Shown: positions 26,580 to 35,809 of the stretch, in pieces
Numbering within the stretch: the first letter of the stretch is position 1
Layout of the letters: every line of letters starts with the position of its first letter
DNA from: Betaproteobacteria bacterium UKL13-2
GTDB lineage: Bacteria; Pseudomonadota; Gammaproteobacteria; Burkholderiales; Usitatibacteraceae
Length of the DNA: 64,000 nucleotides
NCBI GenBank assembly: GCA_001602455.1
Contig: CP012157.1
Coordinates: 3,157,733-3,221,732 of the forward strand
Reading direction: 5' to 3'
Position numbers and translations under genes: made by a program
Notes under the pieces: model-generated
What the model was told of the DNA's origin: nothing
The model's database searches: none
Seen by the model: only the letters and a program-made list of their open reading frames with translations

Positions 26580-26914
26580 ACCATATCGTTTTTATTGATC
26601 CGTCTTGACATTACTGAAAAAGTTTAACCAAAGCATATCGTCAATATGTGCAATTCTGCTCGCCATGCATATTTCATGGGGCACTTGCTGCTTCAACAGA
26701 CGTTGCCTCTGGGCGATTGGCAAACCAATTTGGCTCGTTTCTCTTTTGCGGTGGATGCGGGCTGCACGTTCGCTCTGGGGCGATTGGACGGCTTGCCCTG
26801 CTGCCGCGCCCCATCCGAACCTTCCCCCGCCGCCGGGGAAAGGAACGGGCCGCGCCTCACCGTTCAACCCCCTCACCTGCGAAGGGGAGGGTGGGGGTGG
26901 GGGTGGGGGTGGGG
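26580..26914. other. Intergenic hairpins and G-rich tract downstream of the RND gene
   Basis: No gene supported in the 471 nt between the H-NS-like and RND genes. The region contains two copies of CTCTGGG(G)CGATTGG (~26706 and ~26773), a hairpin CCTTCCCC/GGGGAAAGG (~26820-26842) and a second CCCCCTC/GAGGG-type hairpin (~26867-26891). It ends in a run of G4-G5 blocks separated by single T (26884-26914) that abuts the RND stop codon at 26915. Confidence 0.7.
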
Positions 26915-29254
26915 CTAGGAGTCTGCTTTGTGTGGCTTGAGCAGCCACGCGGCTAACGCCGGCAACAAGAAGATCGCGCCGACCATATTGAGGAAGAACA
27001 TAAACGCGAGCAAGATGCCCATATCGGCTTGGAACTTCAGTGCCGACATTGCCCAAGTACCGACACCTAGCGTCATGGTCACCGCAGTGAAAATCATCGC
27101 CGTGCCACGCTCGCGCAGCGACAAGAAGAACGACTCCGCCAAATCTTTGCCTTCTTCCATGTGGATTTCAATTCGGTCATAAAGATAGATGCCGTAGTCA
27201 ACACCAACACCAACGCCGAGTGCGATCACCGGTAGCGTTGAGACCTTCATACCAATACCGAGCATCGGCATCAAGGCCTCGCAGAGAATCGAGACAATCG
27301 CCAAGGGAATGAGAATACACAGCGTGGCGCGCAGACTGCGAAATGTGGCCATACACATCAACAAGAGCGCACCAAAGATCGCGCCGTGCATCTCAAAACG
27401 AGCTTTGTCTACCGCTTCGTTGGTGGCTGCGGCGACTCCCATGTTTCCGGTGGCCAGCTTGAACTCCAGATTCGGTGTATTCGCCTCTTTCGCAAAATTC
27501 TTCACCTCGGCCACCATGCGACGCAACGTATCGCCTTGTTGATCCGTCGTATTCACGAGAACCTGCATCGCCGAGCAATCGGGATTGAGGAGCCCGGTTG
27601 CGGTATCCACCGGCGTGACACTCTGCGCCATGGTGGACGGATCACGCGGCAGTTGACGCCAGCGTAGGTTGCCCTCGTTAAATCCCGCGTTGATGGTCTT
27701 GGCAACACCCGGCAACGACATAACCGACTGTGTGCCGGGCACGTTTTGCATGTACCAGTCAAATTTCTCGATGGTGGTCATCACATCGTAGTTGGTGCAC
27801 GCGCCGGGAACATCTTTAGTCTGCGCGACAACGCCCAACGTATTCACACCAATCGCAAATTTCGAGACGATCATCGCGTTATCCATGTTGTAACGCGAAT
27901 CCGCCCGCAACTCAGGAACGCCTTGCCCGTAATCACCAACCTTTAAGTCCTGTGCCTTCCAGACGCCAAAGGCAAGAACGATCACCGATGCGCCGATACT
28001 CCATAACGCATTCTTCTTGTCGGCAAAACCAGCCGCCATACGCCATAACTTATCAAAGCGGTCACTCTGTGCGTGTTCTTTTTCCAGCGTTTGTGGGGAA
28101 ACCTTAAGATACGACAACAGGATCGGCAACAACATTTTGTTGGTGATGATCATCCATGCCACGCCCAGCGAAGCCGTAATACCGAGCTCACGCACGATAT
28201 CAATCGGAATAATCAAAATCACAGCAAAGCCCAGCACATTGGTCAGCAACGCGAGGGTGCCGGGGATAAACAAATTGGCAAACGAGTGTTTGGCGGCATC
28301 GAGACTACTCATGCCGTCTGAGACGGCGCGTTCCCATGATTTGGTCATCTGCACTGCGTGCGACACACCAATGGAGAAAATCAAGAACGGCACAAGAATC
28401 GACAACGGGTCAATACCAAAGCCAATGATGGGCAGGGTACCGAGTAACCACAGAACCGGCATCATCGCGACGACCAGCGAAATTACCGTCAGTTTTATGT
28501 CCTTCACAAACCAATACATCAACGCAGCGGTGATAAGAAAGGCGATACCGAAAAACGCCACCACGCCTTGTGCACCGCTGGCGATATCACCCACAGCTTT
28601 GGCGAACCCAATAATATGAACCGAGCGATTCGGCCCTTCATGTTTCGCACGAATTGCGTCGAGCTTGCGGGAGAGTTCGAAGTAGTTGAGCTTCTCGATC
28701 TTTCCGCCCTCTTTTGGAATCGCCTCTAACAATCCCGCAGAAATCAAGGCTCCACTAAAGTCGGTTGCAACGGTGCGCCCTATTTCATTGGACTTTTGCA
28801 CATTCGATTTGACGATCGCCAGATCTTCGGGCGTCCCCTGAAACGTCGCGGGGATGACGTTTCCACCGGCAAAACCTTCTTCGACGACTTCGATGAATCG
28901 TGTGTTCGGCGTAAACAACGAACGCACACTGGCCTTATCGACCCCCTCGAGTAACAACACCTCGTTGGTCGCCGCTTTCAGGGTGTCCATGAACTCTTTG
29001 TTGTAGATGTCGCCTTGCTTTTGCACAATGGCAATAGCAACACGATTGGCTCCGCCGAATACGGTTTCGTATTCCTTATAGACCTTCATGTAAGGGTGTG
29101 TGAGCGGCATCATCTTCTTGAAGCCAGCGTCCACCCGTAGTTGGCTGGCTGAGACAAGAAAGAGCGCCGTCATCACGCTAAACGTAATCAACAGCACTCG
29201 TCGGTTGTTGAATATCAATGCGGAAAACTTGGCAATTAGGTTTTGTAGATTCAT
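26915..29254 (-). CDS. RND/MMPL-family exporter (COG1033 type)
   Basis: 779 aa with two repeats of one plus five transmembrane helices flanking large periplasmic loops (~35-220 and ~430-600). FSIGVSHAVQMTKSWERAV (~290) and GVGVGVDYGIYLYDRIEIHM (~665-684) are the conserved membrane motifs. Family knowledge: proton-driven transporters of lipids and hydrophobic compounds (MmpL, HpnN). No periplasmic adaptor or TolC-like gene is present. Instead the gene follows YCF48-like, DUF1329 and DUF1302 genes, a recurrent set near lipid and steroid catabolism in Proteobacteria, so transport of a hydrophobic acyl substrate is inferred. Confidence 0.88.
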   Translation of the reverse strand: MNLQNLIAKFSALIFNNRRVLLITFSVMTALFLVSASQLRVDAGFKKMMPLTHPYMKVYKEYETVFGGANRVAIAIVQKQGDIYNKEFMDTLKAATNEVLLLEGVDKASVRSLFTPNTRFIEVVEEGFAGGNVIPATFQGTPEDLAIVKSNVQKSNEIGRTVATDFSGALISAGLLEAIPKEGGKIEKLNYFELSRKLDAIRAKHEGPNRSVHIIGFAKAVGDIASGAQGVVAFFGIAFLITAALMYWFVKDIKLTVISLVVAMMPVLWLLGTLPIIGFGIDPLSILVPFLIFSIGVSHAVQMTKSWERAVSDGMSSLDAAKHSFANLFIPGTLALLTNVLGFAVILIIPIDIVRELGITASLGVAWMIITNKMLLPILLSYLKVSPQTLEKEHAQSDRFDKLWRMAAGFADKKNALWSIGASVIVLAFGVWKAQDLKVGDYGQGVPELRADSRYNMDNAMIVSKFAIGVNTLGVVAQTKDVPGACTNYDVMTTIEKFDWYMQNVPGTQSVMSLPGVAKTINAGFNEGNLRWRQLPRDPSTMAQSVTPVDTATGLLNPDCSAMQVLVNTTDQQGDTLRRMVAEVKNFAKEANTPNLEFKLATGNMGVAAATNEAVDKARFEMHGAIFGALLLMCMATFRSLRATLCILIPLAIVSILCEALMPMLGIGMKVSTLPVIALGVGVGVDYGIYLYDRIEIHMEEGKDLAESFFLSLRERGTAMIFTAVTMTLGVGTWAMSALKFQADMGILLAFMFFLNMVGAIFLLPALAAWLLKPHKADS

Positions 29255-29311
29255 TTGGCGGCGAGTCCGAGAAAGACGTCAGGCGATTCTGGGTTGGTGC
29301 TCATTGTGCCG

Positions 29312-30448
29312 TTAGGGCTTAGCGACAATGGCGGGCGTGCTGCTAGGCGTGCTGCTTGTCTTGATGGCCGATGAACCGGCCGCCCCAGCGGCGAGCGCAA
29401 CATCGCGCGCACCAGTCTCGCCAACCACCACCAGCGTTGCACCCTTGCCTTGCACGGCCGCGGCGAGTGGCTTGATCGTTCCTGATTCGATGGGCGCAAA
29501 GGTTTGGCCGTTATCGCGGGACATCAGTAATGTTCCAGAAAGACCAGACAAAATGATCGCCCCGTCGGCCAGCTTTGTCGCACTCATCATCGAGGCTTTG
29601 GTGTTGCTGGCCACCGGTGTCCAGGCCCTCAGACTCGGATCAGCCGAGCGGAACACATTGCCGCGTAACCCCAGCACCAAAACACTGCCGTCGTTGGCAA
29701 CGATTGCACCAAAATAGGAGCCCTTGTACGGCGACACAACTCGTTCCCAGCTCTTCCCGTTATCGTTGGAAAGCAGCATTGTTCCCGCTTCACCAGCGAT
29801 AAACAACTTGCCCTCTCCAAGTTTGATCACCGCGTTTAGATGTTTGTCCTCGTCGGCCGACTTATCGGTGTCATCTTCGACTTCGATGCCAGCACCACGA
29901 CCACCGCGAGCTGACGTCGACGGCTTCGGTTTGGCAACAACGGGAATCGCCTTTCGTAACGTCCACGTCTTACCGGCGTCTACGGTTTCAAGAAAGGCCC
30001 CATAGGCACCCACTGCAAAACCATGCGTCGCATCGACAAACAAAACGTCCATCAACGGTCGCTGATCTTTAGCCGACGAGTAGACCTGTGTCCACTCTTT
30101 ACCCTGGTCGGTTGATTTCAGAATGACTGAGTCGTGGCCGACCGCCCAGACCGTATTGGCGTCTGAAAAGCACACACTGTTGAGTAACGCCAGCCCTGAT
30201 GGAGTCTTTGCGCGCTGCCAGGATTGGCCGTCGTTATCCGAATAAACGATGTAGCCACGATCGCCCACGGCGACGATGCGGTTACCCTCACGCGCCACGT
30301 CGGTCAACAAAAGACGGGACATTGTCTGTTTAGTTAGCGGGCCGACAGCAGGCATCACCGTTGGATTGATCTGCGCGAAAGTTGCACCGGCCAATAGCGC
30401 ACCACCGACCAAGACCGTGAGAAAAAAACTACCAACACGAGGTTTCAT
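29312..30448 (-). CDS. YCF48/BNR-repeat periplasmic protein
   Basis: 378 aa. A signal peptide (MKPRVGSFFLTVLVGGALLAGATFAQ, cleaved ~26) precedes about six beta-propeller blades with Asp-box-like SxDxGxxW motifs: YSDNDGQSWQRAKT (~69), STDQGKEWTQVY, ETVDAGKTWTL, SNDNGKSWERV and SRDNGQTFAPI. This is the Ycf48/sialidase-like repeat fold. In this neighbourhood such proteins are presumed assembly or accessory factors of the RND/DUF1302/DUF1329 system; no enzyme activity is implied. The 57-nt gap to the RND gene suggests co-transcription. The C-terminal ~40 residues are Ala/Ser/Pro-rich. Confidence 0.8.
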   Translation of the reverse strand: MKPRVGSFFLTVLVGGALLAGATFAQINPTVMPAVGPLTKQTMSRLLLTDVAREGNRIVAVGDRGYIVYSDNDGQSWQRAKTPSGLALLNSVCFSDANTVWAVGHDSVILKSTDQGKEWTQVYSSAKDQRPLMDVLFVDATHGFAVGAYGAFLETVDAGKTWTLRKAIPVVAKPKPSTSARGGRGAGIEVEDDTDKSADEDKHLNAVIKLGEGKLFIAGEAGTMLLSNDNGKSWERVVSPYKGSYFGAIVANDGSVLVLGLRGNVFRSADPSLRAWTPVASNTKASMMSATKLADGAIILSGLSGTLLMSRDNGQTFAPIESGTIKPLAAAVQGKGATLVVVGETGARDVALAAGAAGSSAIKTSSTPSSTPAIVAKP

Positions 30449-30529
30449 GATTGGATCACTTTGAATATGGGACGAGCGAGATCAGGCTAAGGCTCGGAAG
30501 TTCGCGGCTCATACTTCTCTGAAAACGAC

Positions 30530-30556
30530 TCGGGGACAACACCTGCTTGTCCCCGA
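30530..30556 (-). terminator. Stable hairpin between DUF1329 and YCF48-like genes
   Basis: Perfect 10-bp stem TCGGGGACAA / TTGTCCCCGA with a 7-nt loop, 28 nt after the DUF1329 stop. On the minus strand it is followed by GTCGTTTTC, so it is only weakly terminator-like. It may attenuate transcription of the distal genes or stabilise the upstream mRNA end. Confidence 0.6.
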
Positions 30557-30583
30557 ATTGCCTATGTATTGCTGACGACCAGC

Positions 30584-31957
30584 TTAGCGCGTACCCGCTC
30601 CACGCAACGCTTGTGGCGTGTAATCTGCCGCAGTGCGCTTGATCGGCTGGAAGATTTTGGTTTCTTCGGAACGAAGACCCATCGCGATGTAACGGCGGGA
30701 TTGGAGGTCATGGTGTACCTCAACGGTGCCGTACCACATCGGAACGTCATACCAGTTTTCGCTGTGGAGTTCAGCGAAGCGCCAGAGTTGACCACGACCG
30801 TCGTACTTGTCCACCATGATGACGTTCCAGCTATCTTCGTCGATGTAGAAGGTGCGACGTGAATAGATATGTGAAGTACCGGCCTTGAGCTTGGCGTCAA
30901 CCACCCATACGCGATGCAAACCGTAACGCGTCAGGTCTTGGTTGATATGACCGGGGCGAAGCAGGTCTGCATATTTCACCTTTGGATCGGTCAGGCGGTA
31001 TGAGTTGTACGGGATGTACATCTCTTTCTTGCCCACCAATGTCCAATCGTAACGGTCGGTTGCACCGTTGTACATACTAAAGTCGTCGTTGGTGCGCAGG
31101 CCGTCAGCCGCAGTACCTGGATTGTCATAAGCAACGTTTGGCGCCAAACGAACACGACGTTGGCCTGGATTGTAGGTCCATGCGGCTCGCGGCTCCTTGG
31201 ACTGGTCCACGGTTTCTTTCACCAACAAAATCTGTCCGGCCAACCGAGCAGGCGCGGTGACTTCTTGAAGGTAGTTGAAGATCAGGTTTGGCTCGCGTTG
31301 CGCAGCGGTCTTTTGCAGATTGCCGTATGCGTAGTCGTACTCATACTCAAACTTCACCAGCGCATAGTCACCCGATGCAGTCACCGCCGCTTGCGACCAG
31401 TTCATCGCATAGGTGTCACCCCTATAGTGCAAGATGTGGTTCCAAATCGCCTCAAGTCCATTCTTTGGAATTGGGAACGGTGTACCACCGACACAACCCG
31501 TCACGCCATTACCACCGGTAGCAAGTTTTGCCTTTGCCGCGCACTCTTTGGTTTCTTTGTAGCTGCCTTCCGGGTAGGCCGCTGTACGACGGGTTTGATA
31601 GACCGGTAACTTGTAGTTCGGGTATTGCTTCATCATCGCCATTTGTCCGGGCGAGAGATTGTCTTTGTACTTGTCCATGTTTGCTGCGTTGATGGTAAAC
31701 AGTGGTTTATCGTTCGGGAACGGGTCAGGGTAATAACCCGATGCCTTGAACGACACCCCTGCTGGAACCTTGGTCAAACCACCATCCCACGCCGGAATCG
31801 TGCCCGCTGCGTTACCGGCCTTCTCTGCACCCATTGGTGTGAGTGTGGTGCCCAGCTTGGCCACATCAGCGGCGGAAAGTTGTGCGTGAGCAGCGTTTGA
31901 CAGCGCCAACACGGACAAGCTCGCCGACAGTACTACCGCGAGTTGTTTCGCTTTCAT
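30584..31957 (-). CDS. DUF1329 domain protein (LolB-like outer-membrane-associated)
   Basis: 457 aa from the third of three consecutive ATGs (31957), which puts GGAGG six nt upstream. The signal peptide ends ALSNAAHAQ. The mature N-terminus LSAADVAKLGTTLTPMGAEK and later GTIPAWDGGL, YRLTDPKVKYADLLRPGHIN and RYIAMGLRSEE are strongly diagnostic of DUF1329. Family knowledge: DUF1329 proteins have a lipoprotein-localisation-like beta fold and are nearly always encoded beside DUF1302 genes. Lipid handling at the outer membrane is suspected, not proven. Probably co-transcribed with the DUF1302 gene about 110 nt upstream. Confidence 0.9.
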   Translation of the reverse strand: MKAKQLAVVLSASLSVLALSNAAHAQLSAADVAKLGTTLTPMGAEKAGNAAGTIPAWDGGLTKVPAGVSFKASGYYPDPFPNDKPLFTINAANMDKYKDNLSPGQMAMMKQYPNYKLPVYQTRRTAAYPEGSYKETKECAAKAKLATGGNGVTGCVGGTPFPIPKNGLEAIWNHILHYRGDTYAMNWSQAAVTASGDYALVKFEYEYDYAYGNLQKTAAQREPNLIFNYLQEVTAPARLAGQILLVKETVDQSKEPRAAWTYNPGQRRVRLAPNVAYDNPGTAADGLRTNDDFSMYNGATDRYDWTLVGKKEMYIPYNSYRLTDPKVKYADLLRPGHINQDLTRYGLHRVWVVDAKLKAGTSHIYSRRTFYIDEDSWNVIMVDKYDGRGQLWRFAELHSENWYDVPMWYGTVEVHHDLQSRRYIAMGLRSEETKIFQPIKRTAADYTPQALRGAGTR

Positions 31958-32065
31958 CATCATCCTCCAGAATTATTGGTTTAGAACTTGCATTGCTCCA
32001 GCACGTCGACGCGCGCCATAAAGCGACTACCAGCCCGCACTTGCAGCGCTGGTAGCGTCAAACAG

Positions 32066-34027
32066 TTAGAACGAGTAGGACACCACCAAGGAGACGAAGT
32101 CACGATCCTTGATTGGGTTGGCTGACGAGCAGTAGCTCGCGCCTTGTACAGCAATCTGCGCCACCAACGTGCTTTGAGCGGCCGGATTGACCACTGTGTC
32201 AGTACCACAGTAGGTGCGACCGCCAAAGTAACTGGTCCACGACAGATCTACGCTCAGCTTGCGCTGGTAGTCAACGTTGGCACCGATCGAAAGTGATTTC
32301 ACGCCTTCGTTAAAGGTTTGTGAAACGCCCTTGATGTCGTGGTTAAACGCAATGCGCGGTGCAAAGTTGGCACCCATAAATGCGTTCGCGTATTCCAGAC
32401 GGCCAACGAGACGATAACCGTAGGATGATTCGGTAATGAAGCCTTCGTTCTGTACCGCACCCGCTTGGGTTGCAATCGCGCCCTGCAGAGTTGCTGGCAG
32501 GAATACGGCTGGACCGTTGTATTTCACGTCTTGACGCAGCCCGTGGTACTTGGTGTAACCAAATTCACCGACCATCACCAGTTGCTCCGCACCAACAATC
32601 GAAGGTACCGACTTCGTCGCGGTCATTTGGATCTGGCTCATCTTGGTACGATCCCAACCACGCTGGAATGTCCCATTCGGCACGAGACCGGCAGCAGACG
32701 CACCAAACGGCAGTGATGCGCTTACCGTACCAGGGATCGTCAAGAATCCAGTGATGAGGTTTGGTGCACCAAGAGCCGCCAGCAACAACTCGGGAGTTGA
32801 GTACTGAATCGGCTGATTTGGGCGGTATGAATACTCACCCTGCAACGCGATACCTGCCGGACCTTGTGTATTAAAGCTAAAGCCGTACAGGCGGATGTTC
32901 TCTGGATACTCAGCAAAGTATGTCGCAGTGCCGGTCTGGCCAGTTGCCGCAGCCAGCGGACCACCAGTCAGGACAGAAGTCACCGTGCCCTTGATACCTG
33001 AGAAGAGTGGAATGCGGCTGTGATAGTTGAGGTAGTAGAGACCGAATTCCGTGTTGTTGAATGCCGGTGCCAAATAGCGCAACGCCACACCGTATTGGCC
33101 GTTATCGGAAGGCGCGACGTCGTTGCCACGAGGTGCCCAGACTTGGGCGTCAACCGCAAACGGGCCATACAATGTCTGCGCAACACCGCCGGCACCTGGG
33201 GTTGCCAATGGGATTGGGTTAATCGGCGCACGACGGGTCAAGTCACCACGACGACCGAAACCAACAAATACTTGCGTGGAGTCATCGGACGCAAAGTCGT
33301 TGTTGCTCCAGTACGAGCCGCGCGGATCAAGTTTTGTCTTGTCATGGTTGAATTGGATAAACGCTTCCATGCTGGCGTTTTTGGTTAACTCTAGTGAAGC
33401 CCAAATGCTGGCCGTGGGCAGCAACGCCTCTTTGACTTCAGAGCCAGGCGTACGCAACTTGACCAAGTCAACCGCATTGATCGAGTTGATGCTGTTCGGG
33501 ATGAATGTTGACTCGCCCCAAGAGATCACCTGGTTACCGGCACGCAGGCGAAGGTTCTTGCCGTAGACATCGAACCCTTTGGAAATAAACGCATCGAGCA
33601 TACGCGCTTCATTGCCCATACGCTTTCTTGCAATCGGGCCGAGTTCGGATTTATTGCGATTGGTGAAGTCGGTGAAGTAGGTACCGCGTAACAACAAACC
33701 CCAGTCTTCCCATTTGGCCGACAACTCGTGGGTACCTTTCAACACATTGGCGAATGGCTGATTTTTTTTGTAGTTACGATCACCATCATCTTCATTCACT
33801 GACCGCGATGTACCGCCGTTGGCGATACCGATCAAATCCCTCGATGGGTCCTGTGTGCGGATCGATAGACCGTAGGAGAACGTGGAATCGAAGCTACCGG
33901 TCAGACCGTTATCAAACTTAAACTGCGCGGCGCTGGCAGTACCGGCCACTGCAAGACCAACTGCAAGTGCAGATAACTTAAGCGTGGAGGTGATGAAACG
34001 AACGCGGGTGCGTTGTGGTTGGGACAT
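32066..34027 (-). CDS. DUF1302 domain outer-membrane protein
   Basis: 653 aa from ATG 34027 (MSQPQRTRV), chosen because GAGGAGA lies just upstream; the open frame to 34168 is an extension into the leader. A signal peptide (LALAVGL-type core, TASAAQ) precedes a Gly/Asn/aromatic-rich beta-barrel-like chain ending in LVVSYSF, whose terminal Phe suits BAM-assembled barrels. GNQVISWGESTFIPNSINSI is a conserved DUF1302 segment. Family knowledge: DUF1302 proteins pair with DUF1329 and MMPL genes. A channel or receptor for hydrophobic substrates is an inference. Confidence 0.9.
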   Translation of the reverse strand: MSQPQRTRVRFITSTLKLSALAVGLAVAGTASAAQFKFDNGLTGSFDSTFSYGLSIRTQDPSRDLIGIANGGTSRSVNEDDGDRNYKKNQPFANVLKGTHELSAKWEDWGLLLRGTYFTDFTNRNKSELGPIARKRMGNEARMLDAFISKGFDVYGKNLRLRAGNQVISWGESTFIPNSINSINAVDLVKLRTPGSEVKEALLPTASIWASLELTKNASMEAFIQFNHDKTKLDPRGSYWSNNDFASDDSTQVFVGFGRRGDLTRRAPINPIPLATPGAGGVAQTLYGPFAVDAQVWAPRGNDVAPSDNGQYGVALRYLAPAFNNTEFGLYYLNYHSRIPLFSGIKGTVTSVLTGGPLAAATGQTGTATYFAEYPENIRLYGFSFNTQGPAGIALQGEYSYRPNQPIQYSTPELLLAALGAPNLITGFLTIPGTVSASLPFGASAAGLVPNGTFQRGWDRTKMSQIQMTATKSVPSIVGAEQLVMVGEFGYTKYHGLRQDVKYNGPAVFLPATLQGAIATQAGAVQNEGFITESSYGYRLVGRLEYANAFMGANFAPRIAFNHDIKGVSQTFNEGVKSLSIGANVDYQRKLSVDLSWTSYFGGRTYCGTDTVVNPAAQSTLVAQIAVQGASYCSSANPIKDRDFVSLVVSYSF

Positions 34028-34295
34028 CTCTAATTCTCCTCGGCAGATGCATGAAAAAATTCTTGTGGTTGAGCGAGTGTCTGGAACAGCACACTTCAGT
34101 TCAAAATGCACCCAACATATTGAGACGGACCTTACCAGAAAAGCCCGCAACATGCGTTGTTTTTCCACACGAAAATGCGGCGTTTTTCATGCGGCAGCGC
34201 ACAAATTGACTAGCCAGTTCGCAACAAAAGATCAGCCACCAAATCTATTGCAGCGCAGCAAAGTTGGTCGCTTGAATGTAGAGGGAGCGCTGCCG

Positions 34296-35495
34296 TTAAA
34301 GTGCTTCGAATAATCCCGCCGCGCCCATACCAGTACCAATACACATGGTCACCATGCCCCACTTTTGTTTGGTACGCCGCATCCCGTGTACCAGCGTCGC
34401 GGTACGCAAGGCACCCGTTGCGCCGAGTGGATGCCCAAGCGCGATTGCGCCGCCTTGTGGATTGACCTTGTCGGGATTGAGACCCAAGTCCTTCATCACC
34501 GCTAGCGCTTGTGCGGCAAACGCTTCATTCAGTTCAATCCATCCGAGATCATCCTGATGCACCCCTGCTTGCTTGAGCACTTTCGGAATGGCTTTGATCG
34601 GGCCAATACCCATGATTTCCGGCGGAACGCCGGCCACGGCAAACGAGTGAAACTTAGCCAGCGGCGTGATGTTGTACTTTTTCAGCGCGCGCTCAGACAT
34701 CAAGATCACCGCGCCAGCGCCATCTGACATCTGCGAGGAATTACCCGCCGTCACGCTGCCGCGCGCAGCAAAGACGGTACGAAGCTTGCCGAGCGATTCG
34801 ATGGTGGAATCGGGTCTTGGCCCTTCATCATTTTCTGCCGTTTTCTTCTTATGTTTGATCGCGCCCGTCGCCAGATCAGGTGATGCGGTGTCAATTTCGT
34901 AAGGGGCAATCTCTTCGCGGAACAGTCCCTCTGCGATAGCCTTCGATGCCTTTTGGTGGGACGCCACCGCAAACGCATCCTGCTCTTCGCGTGTGACCTT
35001 CCACTGATTCGCCACGTTCTCGGCTGTGATGCCCATGCCATAAGCGATACCGATGTGTTCATTGTTGGCGAATACGTTTTGGTTTAGCGCGATCTTATTG
35101 CCCATCATCGGCACCATCGACATACTTTCCGTGCCAGCAGCGATCACCACATCGTCGTCCCCACAACGAATCCGATCGGCCGCCATACTGACCGCTTGCA
35201 CGCCTGATGCACAGAAGCGATTGATGGTGACCGCGGGCACGCTGTGCGGAAGACCGGCAAGCAACACACCAATGCGCGCCACGTTCATTCCCTGCTCCCC
35301 TTCCGGCATCGCGCAGCCGACAATCACGTCGCCAATGTCGTGCGCGTCGAGGCCAGGGACTTTTGCCATCGCGGCGCGCAATACGTGCGCCAGCATATCG
35401 TCGGGTCTGACGTTTTTGAACATGCCGCGTGGGGCTTTGCCGACCGGTGTGCGAACTGCGGCAACGATGTAGGCGTCTTGAATTTGTTTGGTCAT
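34296..35495 (-). CDS. Acetyl-CoA C-acyltransferase (thiolase, FadA-like)
   Basis: 399 aa. Thiolase active sites: NRFCASGVQAV with the nucleophilic Cys (~92), GHPLGATGALR with the catalytic His, and CIGTGMGAAGLFE with the second Cys near the C-terminus. Family knowledge: CoA-dependent cleavage of 3-ketoacyl-CoA to acetyl-CoA and a shortened acyl-CoA. It forms the beta-subunit partner of the multifunctional protein encoded upstream (35810-38194), separated by a 314-nt repeat-containing gap. A second thiolase of the FadI type lies at 43.1 kb. Confidence 0.94.
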   Translation of the reverse strand: MTKQIQDAYIVAAVRTPVGKAPRGMFKNVRPDDMLAHVLRAAMAKVPGLDAHDIGDVIVGCAMPEGEQGMNVARIGVLLAGLPHSVPAVTINRFCASGVQAVSMAADRIRCGDDDVVIAAGTESMSMVPMMGNKIALNQNVFANNEHIGIAYGMGITAENVANQWKVTREEQDAFAVASHQKASKAIAEGLFREEIAPYEIDTASPDLATGAIKHKKKTAENDEGPRPDSTIESLGKLRTVFAARGSVTAGNSSQMSDGAGAVILMSERALKKYNITPLAKFHSFAVAGVPPEIMGIGPIKAIPKVLKQAGVHQDDLGWIELNEAFAAQALAVMKDLGLNPDKVNPQGGAIALGHPLGATGALRTATLVHGMRRTKQKWGMVTMCIGTGMGAAGLFEAL

Positions 35496-35809
35496 TTCAT
35501 TTCTCCATTTTGTTTCAGTGGCACCGTAACGCCAATTTATCTAGTGAGCATACCCGTGCGAGTGGCCTGCGGCGGCGAGCAGCGCGGGGAACCCGCACAG
35601 CGGGCGATGAACCCGGGTCGCCTTTTCTTTGGTAACTTTCTTTTGGCGAAGCAAAAGAAAGTGAGTAGCCGCCGCGTGTTTGCGACACCCGCCCCCGGCA
35701 AGGTTTGTCGCTGACAAGCCCATCTCGTCCGACAGAGAGACTGGGATCCCGGCCTGCGCCGGGACGACAGTTTTAAGGTGGTCGATCGTGATTGAAAAGC
35801 CCCGCATAT
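35496..35809. repeat. Intergenic dispersed repeat composite
   Basis: No gene. 35551-35771 contains GCGGCGAGCAGCGCGGGGAA, then CTTTTCTTTGGTAACTTTC paired with CAAAAGAAAG around TTTTGGCGAAG, and a terminal CCCGGCCTGCGCCGGGACGACAG hairpin. The order matches the composite at 22744-23183. It separates the thiolase gene from the FadB-like gene, so it may affect their co-expression. Confidence 0.75.

Noticed and set aside
26592-27056. Minus-strand open frame with long Pro run downstream of the RND gene
   Set aside because: The Pro run is the translation of the G/C-rich tract, and half of the frame overlaps the RND gene in another frame.
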